From CAVPLM01 sp963713545 (GTDB lineage Bacteria > Actinomycetota > Thermoleophilia > RBG-16-64-13): 64,000 nt of DNA. How positions within the stretch are numbered: position 1 is the first letter of the stretch; every line of letters begins with the position of its first letter. Below the pieces are notes generated by a model. It searched no databases. It was given only the letters and a program-made list of their open reading frames with translations, and had not been told where the DNA came from. This document shows positions 18,250 through 27,083 of this stretch, piece after piece. The stretch lies in assembly GCA_963713545.1 (NCBI GenBank), contig CAVQME010000010.1:310001-374000 (forward strand), in the 5' to 3' direction. Made by a program: the position numbers and the translations under genes.

Positions 18250-19200
18250 TCACCCCCAGCTTAGGCTTGCCAGGTCCCGCATGGCGATGCGGAGGGTGCC
18301 CAGAGACGCATCGCCTGAGATGACGGTGGAGCCATCGACGCGCAGGCGGACCTCCGTTCCATCGGTGGCGGCCAGATCGACCAAGCACTCCTCGCCGGGC
18401 TCGCTGACGGTAAGGTGGGAGACGCGGGTCAACTCGACGTCGATCTGAGCCGGGCCGAGGGCTCCAGTGAGTTGGGTCGCGCCGTTGCAGCGAAGGTTGT
18501 CGAGGTGGAACTCCCTGCCCTCGCGGTCGACCAATAGGGCTGTCGAGCCCTCACCCAGCCGGACCTCGTCCTCGGTCCATGTCCCCGACGAAAGGAACCG
18601 CGCAGTCGCGTCGACCATGAATTCTGTCACTTGCTCCAGCGAGTATCGGTCGTCAAGGCGCGACCTGAACCAGAGGTCTTCGCCCATGCCTATGAAGGCA
18701 TAGATGGCTAGTTCGGCGTCCACATCACGAGCTCGCCCCGTCTCTATCGCTGCCTGCAGGTCCCGCTTCATGGGGTTGGCGATCGCCTCGTAGGCCTCGC
18801 GCGCCTTCATCTTGATCTCTTTGTCTGGTGACATCTCGGCCGCCCGCACCAGGTTGATGAGCCCCGGGTACCAGTCGTATTGGTGGATGAGTTCCACCCG
18901 GGTGCGAACCTTTGTGAAGAAATCACCCTCCCTTATCTGTGGAAGCGACTCGAGTACCTGCACCAGCTCGCACACGTGCTCGAAACACGCGAGGAGCAAT
19001 TCCTTCTTGTTACGGAAGTAGAGATAGAAGGTGCCCTTCCCGATGTCCAGCGAGTCGGTGATGTCGCTTATCCGCACGCGATCGTAGCCCACCCTGTTGA
19101 ACATAGGGATCGCCTGCTCGATGATGCGGTCTCGCTTGTCCTGCTGGCTGTCTGTCGCAGGCGCCACCGAGTCGACGGGAGAGACCTCATGCTCACTCAT
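18250..19200 (-). CDS. TetR-family regulator with extra C-terminal beta domain
   Basis: This is a 316-residue regulator. Residues about 22-70 form the TetR helix-turn-helix (RDRIIEQAIPMFNRVGYDRV, then ISDITDSLDIGKGTFYLYFR and NKKELLLACFEHV). The helical ligand/dimer part runs to about 205. TetR proteins usually end near 200 residues; here about 105 further residues follow, rich in beta-forming alternations (STALLVDREGREFHLDNLRC, EVRLRVDGSTVISGDASLGT). I do not recognise this extra domain. The gene lies upstream of the flavoprotein operon on the same strand and diverges from etfBA, so it may control both. A palindrome typical of TetR operators sits just before its start (19247-19260). Confidence 0.82.
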   Translation of the reverse strand: MSEHEVSPVDSVAPATDSQQDKRDRIIEQAIPMFNRVGYDRVRISDITDSLDIGKGTFYLYFRNKKELLLACFEHVCELVQVLESLPQIREGDFFTKVRTRVELIHQYDWYPGLINLVRAAEMSPDKEIKMKAREAYEAIANPMKRDLQAAIETGRARDVDAELAIYAFIGMGEDLWFRSRLDDRYSLEQVTEFMVDATARFLSSGTWTEDEVRLGEGSTALLVDREGREFHLDNLRCNGATQLTGALGPAQIDVELTRVSHLTVSEPGEECLVDLAATDGTEVRLRVDGSTVISGDASLGTLRIAMRDLASLSWG

Positions 19201-19246
19201 GGCCTGGACACGTCTTTCTCGCGTCCTTTCACGCGTGCAAGAATAG

Positions 19247-19260
19247 TGACCGCACGGTCA
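19247..19260. promoter_or_regulatory. TetR-type operator palindrome
   Basis: TGACCG-CA-CGGTCA is a perfect 6-bp inverted repeat with a 2-bp spacer. It lies 10 bp downstream of the leftward -10 at 19270-19275, where a bound repressor would block transcription of the TetR gene. Autoregulation is inferred. Confidence 0.6.
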
Positions 19261-19269
19261 GTATCTCAC

Positions 19270-19297
19270 AATATAGCAGAACATTCCCAATAGTCAA
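19270..19297 (-). promoter_or_regulatory. Promoter of the TetR gene
   Basis: On the minus strand the sequence reads TTGACT, 16 nt, TATATT, close to the housekeeping consensus. The start codon is 70 nt downstream, with the operator palindrome between them. Confidence 0.55.
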
Positions 19298-19338
19298 AGT
19301 GTTTGCCAGATACGGATAAAACAGCCTTTGGATGCGGC

Positions 19339-19367
19339 TTGACGTGACCAAAGAAACCTAGTAAGGT
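19339..19367 (+). promoter_or_regulatory. Candidate promoter of the etf operon
   Basis: TTGACG (19339-19344), 17 nt, TAAGGT (19362-19367). The -35 is good and the -10 is weak. It does not show the ACTTGAG box of the neighbouring catabolic promoters. Confidence 0.35.
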
Positions 19368-19525
19368 GGGGGTGACCGACGAGCCATTATGGATGACTCT
19401 TGGTTCAGTCGTCAAGCGAATCCTCGCGGGAACCGCGGGCAGAGGGAACGTCTTGAACCCTAACAACCAAGGGAACGGGCCGGTCTGCATACCGCCCGTC
19501 TTGCCCCAGAAGGGACGCGAAGCCC

Positions 19526-20314
19526 ATGCTGACTATCGTGGTCTGTGCCAAGCAAGTAATGGACCCCGAGGCACCTCTCTCCCTGTTCGAGATCGCCGCC
19601 GATGGGAAGAACCTGGTCCCGCCCCCGGGCACTCCGCCGGTGCTCAGCACGTTCGACGAAAACGCCCTGGAGGCGGCCCTACGCATCAAGGACGCGGTCG
19701 GCGCCAAAGTCGTGGTCCTCAGCATGGGGAACAAGCTGGCGAAGACCGTCCTCAAGAAGACGCTGGCGGCCGGTGCTGACGATTTGATCCTGCTGGAGGA
19801 CGAAGAGTTCGTCGACCTGGACAGCAGGGGTACGGCCCTGGCTCTGGCCAAGGCGATCGAGAGGATAGGCGACGTGGACCTCATCCTCTGCGGCCGCCAG
19901 GCCGCGGACACCGATGCCGGCCAGGTGGGGATCGGCATCGCGGCGATGCTGGACATCCCGGCCATCACCCTGGCCCAGAAAGTGGAAGTCAAAGACGGCA
20001 GCGTCCGGGTGGAGCGTCTGGTGGCCGAGGGGTATGAGGTCGTCGAGGCTTCCCTGCCGGCATTGGTCACCGCCAGCAACGAGGTCGGCGAGTTGCGCTT
20101 TGCCCCGGTGAAAGCGGTCATCGCGGCGCAGAAGATGCAGCCCACGGTCTGGAACGCTCAGGCGCTCGGTGTCGATCTTGCCGGTTCCGCCCACACCGAT
20201 CTGGTGAAGTTCTTCGTCCCTGATCGCCGAGTCCAATGCCAATTGATCGAGGGAAGCAGTCCGGAGGAGATCGCGGAGGGCATGGCCGCGGTCCTGAAGA
20301 CCCGTGTCGCCTGA
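19526..20314 (+). CDS. etfB: Electron transfer flavoprotein, beta subunit
   Basis: This 262-residue small ETF subunit pairs with EtfA to carry electrons from FAD dehydrogenases. It shows the EtfB start MLTIVVCAKQVMDPE, the STFDENALEAALRIKD segment, GADDLILLEDEEF, and the signature LILCGRQAADTDAGQVG followed by IAAMLDIPAITLAQ. The ATG follows AAGGGA. It is the first gene of the operon etfB-etfA-membrane Fe-S oxidoreductase. It sits between the flavoprotein operon and Mo-enzyme 2, so it probably collects electrons from the flavoproteins. Family knowledge alone does not tell whether this ETF also bifurcates; no butyryl-CoA-type dehydrogenase is nearby. Confidence 0.95.
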   Translation: MLTIVVCAKQVMDPEAPLSLFEIAADGKNLVPPPGTPPVLSTFDENALEAALRIKDAVGAKVVVLSMGNKLAKTVLKKTLAAGADDLILLEDEEFVDLDSRGTALALAKAIERIGDVDLILCGRQAADTDAGQVGIGIAAMLDIPAITLAQKVEVKDGSVRVERLVAEGYEVVEASLPALVTASNEVGELRFAPVKAVIAAQKMQPTVWNAQALGVDLAGSAHTDLVKFFVPDRRVQCQLIEGSSPEEIAEGMAAVLKTRVA

Positions 20315-20355
20315 CGACCGGCCCGCCGCAAAGTCTTATCTAGGGGGCAGCGAAA

Positions 20356-21354
20356 GTGAGTGATAACAAGGGTGTGCTCTTCCTGGCCGAACGTAGAGGC
20401 AAAGCGCTCGCCAGGATGAGCGCCGAGCTTGCCACCGCCGGGCTCGAGCTCGCGCGTCAAATGGGTGAGGGACTCTCGGCTGTGCTGGTGGGCACCGATC
20501 TGGCAGGCAATGCGCAAGAGTCGATCGACATGGGCGTGCAGAAGGTGTACGTCGTCGAGGATCCGCTGCTCTCCCACTACACCCCCGAGCCCTATCTGGC
20601 GCTCATGACTCAGATCTGCGAAGACGTGAAGCCGAGGGTGCTGTTGATGGGCCACACGGAGATCGGGCGAGATCTGGCACCGCGCCTGGCGTTCAAACTG
20701 GACAGAGGTCTCGCACCGAACTGCGTCGCGCTGCAGGTCGACCAAGGCTCCGGGGATCTCCAGGTGACCCGCCCGGTCTTCGGCGGAAAGGCGAACGGCC
20801 TCTTCACCCTGGGGGGTGCAGCGCCGCACTTAGTCACCGTGGGCCTCAAGGTCTTCGAGCCGGCCGTCGCCGAGGCCGGCCGGCAGGGTGAAGTAGCGAC
20901 TTTCGCACCCGCGATCGACCCCAGCGCCTTCAAGATATCGGTCGTCGAACGGGTCGAGGACATCACTGAAGGGGTGCGACTCGAAGACGCGACCGTCATC
21001 GTCGCGGGCGGGCGCGGTGTAGGGAGCACAGAGGGCTTTGCTCAGCTGCGGGAACTGGCGGCCTTACTGGGAGGATGCATAGGTGCTTCCCGGGCGCCGG
21101 TCGACAACGGGTTGGTCCCCAGTGGTCTACAGGTGGGCCTCACCGGCACGGTGGTGAGCCCCAACGTCTATATCGCCATCGGCATCTCCGGCGCCGCCCA
21201 GCATATGGCCGGTTGCTCGTCGTCCAAGACCATCATCGCCGTCAATCGCGACCCAGAAGCCCCGATCTTCCAGAGGGCCCATTTTGGAGCCGTGGCCGAT
21301 TGGAAGGACATCATTCCGCCGCTCACCGAGAAGTGCAGGTCGATGCTGAGCTAG
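20356..21354 (+). CDS. etfA: Electron transfer flavoprotein, alpha subunit
   Basis: This 332-residue FAD-binding ETF subunit starts at GTG 20356 (SDNKGVLFLAERRGKA) with a G-rich ribosome site, 42 nt after etfB. The C-terminal FAD domain carries VIVAGGRGVGSTEGFAQLRE, GASRAPVDNGLVP, QVGLTGTVVSPNVYIAIGIS and GAAQHMAGCSSSKTIIAVNR, all typical of EtfA. The N-terminal domain includes LLMGHTEIGRDLAPRLAFKL. It forms a heterodimer with EtfB and delivers electrons to the Fe-S membrane protein encoded next. Confidence 0.95.
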   Translation: MSDNKGVLFLAERRGKALARMSAELATAGLELARQMGEGLSAVLVGTDLAGNAQESIDMGVQKVYVVEDPLLSHYTPEPYLALMTQICEDVKPRVLLMGHTEIGRDLAPRLAFKLDRGLAPNCVALQVDQGSGDLQVTRPVFGGKANGLFTLGGAAPHLVTVGLKVFEPAVAEAGRQGEVATFAPAIDPSAFKISVVERVEDITEGVRLEDATVIVAGGRGVGSTEGFAQLRELAALLGGCIGASRAPVDNGLVPSGLQVGLTGTVVSPNVYIAIGISGAAQHMAGCSSSKTIIAVNRDPEAPIFQRAHFGAVADWKDIIPPLTEKCRSMLS

Positions 21355-21400
21355 AGAGACCAGGACTGCATCCTAGCCGCGCGGCCCAAGGAGAACGGAG

Positions 21401-23404
21401 TTGACGTACACGACCGTGGTGTTCGTAGTGGTGCTCCTGATCGCCCTGGCGTTCTTCGGCTGGGCCCTTACCCGCAGGGTGCAGTACGCCATGATCGGCC
21501 GGCCCGAGCCCCGGTTCGACCGCCCGCTCACCCGCACCCTGGGGTTCCTCTGGCTGGTCTTCGGCCAGAAGAAGCTCTTCAAGGAGAGAGTGGGCCTCAT
21601 CCACTTCTTCATCTTCTGGGGCTTCATCGTCATCGCGTTCGGGACACTCCAGATCATCGCCGAGGGGATCCACCCCGGTTTCGAGTTCCCCTGGGCGGAG
21701 AGCTACGCCTTCCTCTTCATAAAAGACCTGCTGAGCCTCATCGTGCTCATAGGACTGATCGTTCTCGCCTGCATCCGTTACGTGGTACGAAAGACCCGCC
21801 TCGAGCCGAGCGCCGAGGCGGGCGTCATTCTCGGGCTGATCTTCTTCCTGATCCTCTCCGAGTTCTTCTATAGCGGCGTCAGCTACGCCCTCGACCCCAC
21901 TCCGGCCAGCGAGGGCGCCTTCGTCGCCACGGCCATCGCCGGCTGGTTCGCCGGAGCGAGCACCGCCAGCCTGGAGACTGCGCGAACGGTTCTCTGGTGG
22001 ATCCACGTCGTGCTACTGCTCGCCTTCCTGGTCTACATCCCCATCTCCAAGCACATGCACCTGATCATGTGCCCCGTGAACGAATGGCTCCGCAACCTCA
22101 AGCCCCGGGGCGGGCAGATCTACCCGGTAGATTTCGAGAGCGAGGACGTGGAAGAGTTCGGCGTGAGCCGGGTGGAAGGCTTCACCAAGAAGCAGCTCCT
22201 CGACCTCTACGCCTGCGCCGAATGCGGGCGCTGCCAGCAGCACTGCCCGGCGACACAGAGCGGCAAGGCGCTCGACCCCAAGCTGCTGATGACCAAGCTC
22301 CGCGATCACCTGGTGGAGCAAGGGCCGAGCCTTCTGCGCCAGGCCAAGACATCATCCTCCGCCGGAACATCCGACGGCGATGCAGCCGCACCCGCCATGA
22401 TCGGCGACGTGATCTCCACCGAGGAGATATGGGCGTGCACCACCTGCTACTCCTGCCAGGAGCAGTGCCCTGTGATGAACGAGCACATCAACAAGATCGT
22501 CGACATGCGCCGGCACCTCGTCCTTATGGAGGGTGAGTTCCCCCACGAGGCGACCCTCGTGTTCAGAAACATGGAGGTGAACGGCAACCCCCTGGGCGAG
22601 AGCGCGCTCGTCCGCGGGGATCACCTCCGCAAGCTGGGAGTTCCCACCCTCGGGGAAAACCCAGACGCGGAGATCCTCTATTGGCCCGGATGCAGTGGTG
22701 CGCTGGACGCCCGGAACCAGAAGGTCTCCACCGCTTTTGTGAGGCTGGCGGAATCTGCAGGCGTGTCGCTCGCCACGCTCGGCAACGAGGAGAAGTGCTG
22801 TGGGGAGGCGGCCCGGCGCCTGGGCAACGAGTACCTCTACCAGACTCTCGCTCTGGGGAACGTGGAGGTTCTCAACGGCTACGGCATCAAAAAGATCGTC
22901 ACCCAATGCCCGCACTGTTTCAACACGCTGAAGAACGAGTATCCGCAGCTGGGCGGCGACTTCGAAGTCCTCCACCACACACAGTTTCTCGCGGAACTCG
23001 TCGGAGCCGGGAGGCTCGAGCTGGGAGCGTCGGAGCGAAAGAGGGTCACCTATCACGATGCCTGCTACCTGGGCCGCTACAACGGCATCTACGAACTGCC
23101 GCGACAACTGCTGACGACCGCCGGGCTCGACCTGGTAGAGCTGCCACGCAGAAAGACGAAGGCGTTCTGCTGCGGCGGGGGCGGTGGCCGGATGTGGCTG
23201 GAAGAGAACGAGGGTGAGAGGATAAACAACCTCCGGACCGACGAAGTCCTCAGCGTGTCGCCGGATATCGCCGCCGTCGCCTGCCCCTATTGCCTGACCA
23301 TGCTGAAGGATGGTGTCGACGGCCGCGAAGCGGGCGACCGGGTCCAAGTCATGGATATCGCCGAGATCCTCCAAGCTACCATCCCGAGCAGTCCCACCCC
23401 CTAG
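21401..23404 (+). CDS. Membrane Fe-S oxidoreductase (ETF-linked, HdrD-like with NarI-like N-terminus)
   Basis: This 667-residue protein probably moves electrons from ETF to menaquinone. The first 225 residues contain about five membrane segments, for example VVFVVVLLIALAFFGW, IHFFIFWGFIVIAFGTLQII and IHVVLLLAFLVYIPI followed by SKHMH, with His residues that could bind heme b as in NarI-type proteins. Two ferredoxin-type clusters follow (CAECGRCQQHCP; CTTCYSCQEQCP), then two CCG domains (EKCCGEAARRLG and VTQCPHCFNTL; YHDACYLGRYNG, FCCGGGGGRMW and VACPYC). It starts at TTG 21401 behind GGAGAACGGAG. Its place directly after etfBA supports the role; family members are common beside etf genes in anaerobes. 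Confidence 0.88.
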   Translation: MTYTTVVFVVVLLIALAFFGWALTRRVQYAMIGRPEPRFDRPLTRTLGFLWLVFGQKKLFKERVGLIHFFIFWGFIVIAFGTLQIIAEGIHPGFEFPWAESYAFLFIKDLLSLIVLIGLIVLACIRYVVRKTRLEPSAEAGVILGLIFFLILSEFFYSGVSYALDPTPASEGAFVATAIAGWFAGASTASLETARTVLWWIHVVLLLAFLVYIPISKHMHLIMCPVNEWLRNLKPRGGQIYPVDFESEDVEEFGVSRVEGFTKKQLLDLYACAECGRCQQHCPATQSGKALDPKLLMTKLRDHLVEQGPSLLRQAKTSSSAGTSDGDAAAPAMIGDVISTEEIWACTTCYSCQEQCPVMNEHINKIVDMRRHLVLMEGEFPHEATLVFRNMEVNGNPLGESALVRGDHLRKLGVPTLGENPDAEILYWPGCSGALDARNQKVSTAFVRLAESAGVSLATLGNEEKCCGEAARRLGNEYLYQTLALGNVEVLNGYGIKKIVTQCPHCFNTLKNEYPQLGGDFEVLHHTQFLAELVGAGRLELGASERKRVTYHDACYLGRYNGIYELPRQLLTTAGLDLVELPRRKTKAFCCGGGGGRMWLEENEGERINNLRTDEVLSVSPDIAAVACPYCLTMLKDGVDGREAGDRVQVMDIAEILQATIPSSPTP

Positions 23405-23489
23405 TACCGAAGACCAACGGCCCCGGGCGCCGGCCGCGCACCGATAATGCCCGGCCTCACGAGTGCTTCCTATTTGCCGGTACTCACGA

Positions 23490-23520
23490 ACTTGAGTCGG
23501 GGTTTTGAAAATGATAGTGT
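23490..23520 (+). promoter_or_regulatory. Shared promoter box, Mo-enzyme 2 operon
   Basis: ACTTGAG (23490-23496), 18 nt, TAGTGT (23515-23520), with TGA before the -10 (extended -10). Upstream, ACTCACGA matches the flank of the box at 4318-4348. The GTG start of the alpha subunit lies 123 nt downstream, and a G6 run is at 23574-23579. Confidence 0.65.
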
Positions 23521-23643
23521 GGTTGAGAACAAGGTCTTGATCGCACAGGTCGCGTTCTAGGAGAGCCGACTACGGGGGGCGATGAAAGTAGGACACACCG
23601 ACAGCCATTCTCGCGCAACTTTCAGTACGAAAGGAGCCAACTG

Positions 23644-26157
23644 GTGACAGAGCAGGTCTTCATGAACGCGACGATCGCCGGGCCGGTCTCCGTCTATGTG
23701 AGAGACGGCAAGATCGTCAGGATCCGGCCGCTGCAGGTCGATGGACAGGACCTGAAGCCCTGGACGATCGAAGACGCCAGGGGCGAGAAGTACTCTCCCC
23801 CCAAGAAGCTGAAGCTCGGGCCCTATGTGATGGCTGCTCGAACGCAGCTCTATTCCGACGACCGGCTTCTTCATCCCCTGAAGAGGGTCGACTTCGATCC
23901 AAAGGGGGAACGGCATCCGGAGAACCGGGGCAGGTCTGGATACGAGCCAATAAGCTGGGACGAGGCTCTCGACCTGGTGGCCGGCGAGATGGAGAGAATA
24001 CGGACCGAACACGGTCCCGCGGCGATCGCGGCCCTCGACCAGGACCACCACAACTGGGGCATCGTGGGCTACCGGTTCGGGCCCTATTTCCGGTTCTTCA
24101 ACACCATCGGGTTCACCGAGGTGCTGCACAATCCGGACAGCTGGGAAGGCTGGCACTGGGGCACTCCCCATGTCTATGGCTACTGGTGGCAACTGGGCGT
24201 GCCCGAGCAGTTCGATCTGCTCGAGGACACGATGCGGCACGCCGAGAACATCATCTACTGGTCGAACGACCCGGACTTCACCCGCGCCGCCTACAACGGC
24301 ATGGAGTCAGCCATCTGGTTCGACTGGATGCGCGATGCCGGCAAGCAGCAGATATTCATCGACCCCTTCTGCAACTACACCGCTTCCAAACTGGCCGACA
24401 AGTGGATCGCGCCCCGGCCGGGCACCGACTCGGCCCTGGCTTTGGCCATCGCCTGGGTCTGGATCGATGAAGGCACCTACGACGCTCAGTACGTGGCCGA
24501 GAAGACAGTCGGCTTTGAAGAGTTCAAACGATACGTGACCGGCGAAGACGACGGGGTGCCCAAAACGCCCTCCTGGGCAGCTGAGATCACGGGCGTGCCG
24601 GCTCGGACCCTCGAAGCACTGGCCCACGAGTGGGCCGCCAAGAAGACGACGATTGCGGGAGCCGGTATGGGTGGGGCCTGCCGTACCGCCTACGGCCACG
24701 AGTATCCTCGGATGGTCGTGCTGCTGCAGGCGATGCAGGGACTGGGTAGGCCGGGCGTGAATCTGTGGGGCAACGCCACCGCCGCGCCGGCGAACTACAG
24801 CGTCCTCTTCCCCGGCTACGCCGACCTGGACGCCATGATGAGCTTCTCGAGCGCCGCCCGGAAGAAGGCCATCAACCCCGTGGAGCAGCGCCTTTACCGC
24901 CTCATGCTGGCCGACTCCATCCTGGACCCGCCCGTCAAGTGGATGGGCGAGGGGTTCTGTGGCCAGCAATTGGAGCAACAGTTCGCCCGGTTCGAATACC
25001 CCATGCCGGGCTATCCGGAAGTGAAGATGCTCTACCGTTACGGCTCTGCTTCACTCGGTACCATGACCGAGGGCAACAAGCTGGTGAAGATGTTCCAGAG
25101 CCCCAAGTTGGAGACCGTCGTGGTGCAGGACTGCTGGTGGAACACCGAGACCAGGTTCGCCGACGTGATCTTCCCCGCCTGCACCAACTTCGAGCGCAAC
25201 GACATCGCCGAGTGGGGAGAAGCCGGCGGGTATCTCAAATGGTGCTCGACCGGATCCAACTACCGCATCGTCACCTACCAGCAGAAGTGCATCGAGCCTC
25301 TGGGCGAATCGAAGTCGGATTATTGGATCTTCTCCCAGCTCGCCAAACGCCTGGGGGTGTGGGAGGACTTCTCCGACGGAGGTCGCTTGGAAGATGATTG
25401 GATCAAGGCCTACTTCGACGTGAGCGACCTGCCTAAGTACATCTCCTGGGAGGAGTTCCTCAAGAAAGGGTACTACGTCATCCCTGTGCCCGAGCCGTAT
25501 GAGTCCACGCCCGCGTTCCGCTGGTTCTACGAAGGTAGGGACTGCGACACCCCCGACATGATGAACCCAAACAAGGGCACCGAGCGGGCCGGTCAGTTAG
25601 CTACCCCCAGCGGGAAGATCGAGTTCGTATCCGGCAGTCTGACGAAGTTCACGCCGGACGACGAAGAAAGACCACCGGTGCCTCAGTACATCCCCAGCTG
25701 GGAAGGCCCCGAGTCCGAGCTGGCCAAGAAGTACCCATTGCAGTTGATAACCCCCCACCCCCGCTACTCCTTCCACACCCATTTCGACAAGAAGGGCTCC
25801 TGGATCAACGACATTCCCGGTCATCGCCGCCTCGTCAACGGCTACTACTACTGGACGGTCAGGATCAGCCCCTCCGACGCGGCCGAGCGCGGGATCAAGG
25901 ATGGAGATGTCGTGCGACTCTTCAACGACCGCGGGTCGGTCCTCGGAGCCGCGACGGTCACGGAGAGGATCAAGTCCGGGGTGATCCACAGCTACTGCTC
26001 CTGCGGCAGGTACGACCCCGCGGAGCCGGGGAAAGCCTACTCGCTCGACCGGGGCGGCTGCGTCAACCTGCTCACCTCCGACCGGCTCATGTCTAAGAAC
26101 GCACCGGGGATGGCACCCAACTCCTGCCTTGTCGAGATCGAAAGATGGGAGGCCTGA
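23644..26157 (+). CDS. Pyrogallol-type transhydroxylase-like Mo alpha subunit (module 2)
   Basis: This 837-residue bis-MGD molybdenum subunit is close to pyrogallol-phloroglucinol transhydroxylase (AthL family). It has the family N-terminus TIAGPVSVYVRDGKIVRIRP with no Cys cluster and no signal peptide. Residues matching the catalytic set I recall for Pelobacter AthL (His144, Asp174, Ser175 to Mo, Tyr404) are present: QDHHNWG (His135), HNPDSWEGWHWG (Asp165, Ser166) and FPGYADL (Tyr392). It starts at GTG 23644, eight bases after AGGAG. The beta gene follows after a 1-bp gap. It could transfer a hydroxyl group between phenols; the exact substrate may differ from pyrogallol because several active-site neighbours differ from module 3. 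Confidence 0.87.
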   Translation: MTEQVFMNATIAGPVSVYVRDGKIVRIRPLQVDGQDLKPWTIEDARGEKYSPPKKLKLGPYVMAARTQLYSDDRLLHPLKRVDFDPKGERHPENRGRSGYEPISWDEALDLVAGEMERIRTEHGPAAIAALDQDHHNWGIVGYRFGPYFRFFNTIGFTEVLHNPDSWEGWHWGTPHVYGYWWQLGVPEQFDLLEDTMRHAENIIYWSNDPDFTRAAYNGMESAIWFDWMRDAGKQQIFIDPFCNYTASKLADKWIAPRPGTDSALALAIAWVWIDEGTYDAQYVAEKTVGFEEFKRYVTGEDDGVPKTPSWAAEITGVPARTLEALAHEWAAKKTTIAGAGMGGACRTAYGHEYPRMVVLLQAMQGLGRPGVNLWGNATAAPANYSVLFPGYADLDAMMSFSSAARKKAINPVEQRLYRLMLADSILDPPVKWMGEGFCGQQLEQQFARFEYPMPGYPEVKMLYRYGSASLGTMTEGNKLVKMFQSPKLETVVVQDCWWNTETRFADVIFPACTNFERNDIAEWGEAGGYLKWCSTGSNYRIVTYQQKCIEPLGESKSDYWIFSQLAKRLGVWEDFSDGGRLEDDWIKAYFDVSDLPKYISWEEFLKKGYYVIPVPEPYESTPAFRWFYEGRDCDTPDMMNPNKGTERAGQLATPSGKIEFVSGSLTKFTPDDEERPPVPQYIPSWEGPESELAKKYPLQLITPHPRYSFHTHFDKKGSWINDIPGHRRLVNGYYYWTVRISPSDAAERGIKDGDVVRLFNDRGSVLGAATVTERIKSGVIHSYCSCGRYDPAEPGKAYSLDRGGCVNLLTSDRLMSKNAPGMAPNSCLVEIERWEA

Positions 26158-26158
26158 A

Positions 26159-26989
26159 ATGTCGCGCTATGCCCTGCTCGTAGACATGAGGGTCTGCAAC
26201 GGCTGCTATGCGTGTTTCATGGCCTGCCGCGACGAGCACTGCGGCAACGATCACCTGCCCTACTCGGCGGCCCAGCCCTATTCCGGCCACTTCTGGATGC
26301 GCATCATCGAACGCGAACGCGGGTCGTATCCCAGGGTCAAGGCCGCCTACATCAAGGTCCCCTGCATGCACTGCGATGACGCCCCTTGTGTGGCGCAGTA
26401 TCCGGATCAGGTTTACAAGCGCCCGGACGGCATCGTCATCATCGATCCGGTGAAAGCCAAGGGGGCGAAGGATATCCTTGATTCCTGCCCCTACCGGGTG
26501 ATCTTCTGGAACGAGGAGACGGACCTGCCCCAGAAGTGCACTCTCTGCGCCCACCTGCTCGACGCGGGGTGGGAAGAGCCCCGCTGCGTGGAGATATGCC
26601 CCACCAAGGCCCTTCTTTTCGGGGACCTGGACGACCCGGGGAGCGAGGTGTCCAAACGTCTAGCTGAGAGTGAGGCTGAGGTCTTCCACCCCGAATACGG
26701 CCTGAAGGGCGGAGTCTGGTACCTCAACATGCCCAAGCGTTTCGTCGCCGGCAGCCTGGTCTTCGGCGATACCGACAAGTGTGCGGGCGATGTCGTCGTG
26801 ACCCTAGCCGGCGACGGGGAGAAGAAGCAGGCCACGAGCAACGGCTTCGGGGACTTCGAGTTCGAGGGACTGGACAAGGACAAGGAATACATCCTGGAGA
26901 TCAAACATCCGGGCTACCGGGACAAGCAACTCGCCGTCTGCACGCAGATCGACAAGTACCTGGGCGACATAGTGTTGGAGAAGGTCTAG
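26159..26989 (+). CDS. Fe-S beta subunit of Mo-enzyme 2 with C-terminal Ig-like domain
   Basis: This 276-residue electron-transfer partner of the preceding gene starts at ATG 26159, one base after its stop. An in-frame ATG at 26129 lies inside the alpha gene and gives no family residues. Cys groups: CNGCYACFMACRDEHC, CMHCDDAPC, a reduced third group (KAKGAKDILDSCPY) and CTLCAHLLDAGWEEPRC with VEICP. The third group has lost most Cys, as in BthL, so three [4Fe-4S] clusters are expected. The C-terminus (FVAGSLVFGDTDKCAGDVVV, NGFGDFEFEGLDKDKEYILE) is the transthyretin-like beta domain typical of transhydroxylase beta subunits. Confidence 0.88.
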   Translation: MSRYALLVDMRVCNGCYACFMACRDEHCGNDHLPYSAAQPYSGHFWMRIIERERGSYPRVKAAYIKVPCMHCDDAPCVAQYPDQVYKRPDGIVIIDPVKAKGAKDILDSCPYRVIFWNEETDLPQKCTLCAHLLDAGWEEPRCVEICPTKALLFGDLDDPGSEVSKRLAESEAEVFHPEYGLKGGVWYLNMPKRFVAGSLVFGDTDKCAGDVVVTLAGDGEKKQATSNGFGDFEFEGLDKDKEYILEIKHPGYRDKQLAVCTQIDKYLGDIVLEKV

Positions 26990-27018
26990 TGCCGGATCTC
27001 GAGGCACGCGCCAAGTCC

Positions 27019-27044
27019 CTCCGGAGGCCGAAGGCCCTCCGGAG
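27019..27044. terminator. Bidirectional terminator hairpin
   Basis: CTCCGGAGG (27019-27027) pairs with CCTCCGGAG (27036-27044), with CC/GG pairs inside the loop. It lies between the convergent beta-subunit gene and the leftward LivK-like gene. Confidence 0.6.
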
Positions 27045-27083
27045 AGACGGGAGTCAAGGGGGCGCTAGAACCCGGGATCCCCG

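Larger units (their letters stand above)
19201..19525. other. Divergent control region, TetR gene / etf operon
   Basis: This 325-bp region has no convincing gene. It contains the TetR palindrome at 19247-19260, a leftward promoter at 19270-19297 and a candidate rightward promoter at 19339-19367 for etfBA. About 150 nt of etf leader follows, in which I see no known riboswitch. Confidence 0.6.

Noticed and set aside
19366..19779. A rightward open frame upstream of and overlapping etfB
   Set aside because: It continues through etfB in a different frame, with Gly/Arg-rich shadow composition and no homology I recognise.
23644..26157. Annotation as formate dehydrogenase, nitrate reductase or DMSO reductase
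   Set aside because: There is no N-terminal Cys cluster, no Tat signal and no Cys/SeCys ligand motif. The DSWEGW and FPGY motifs and the Ig-like domain of the beta subunit fit transhydroxylase better.
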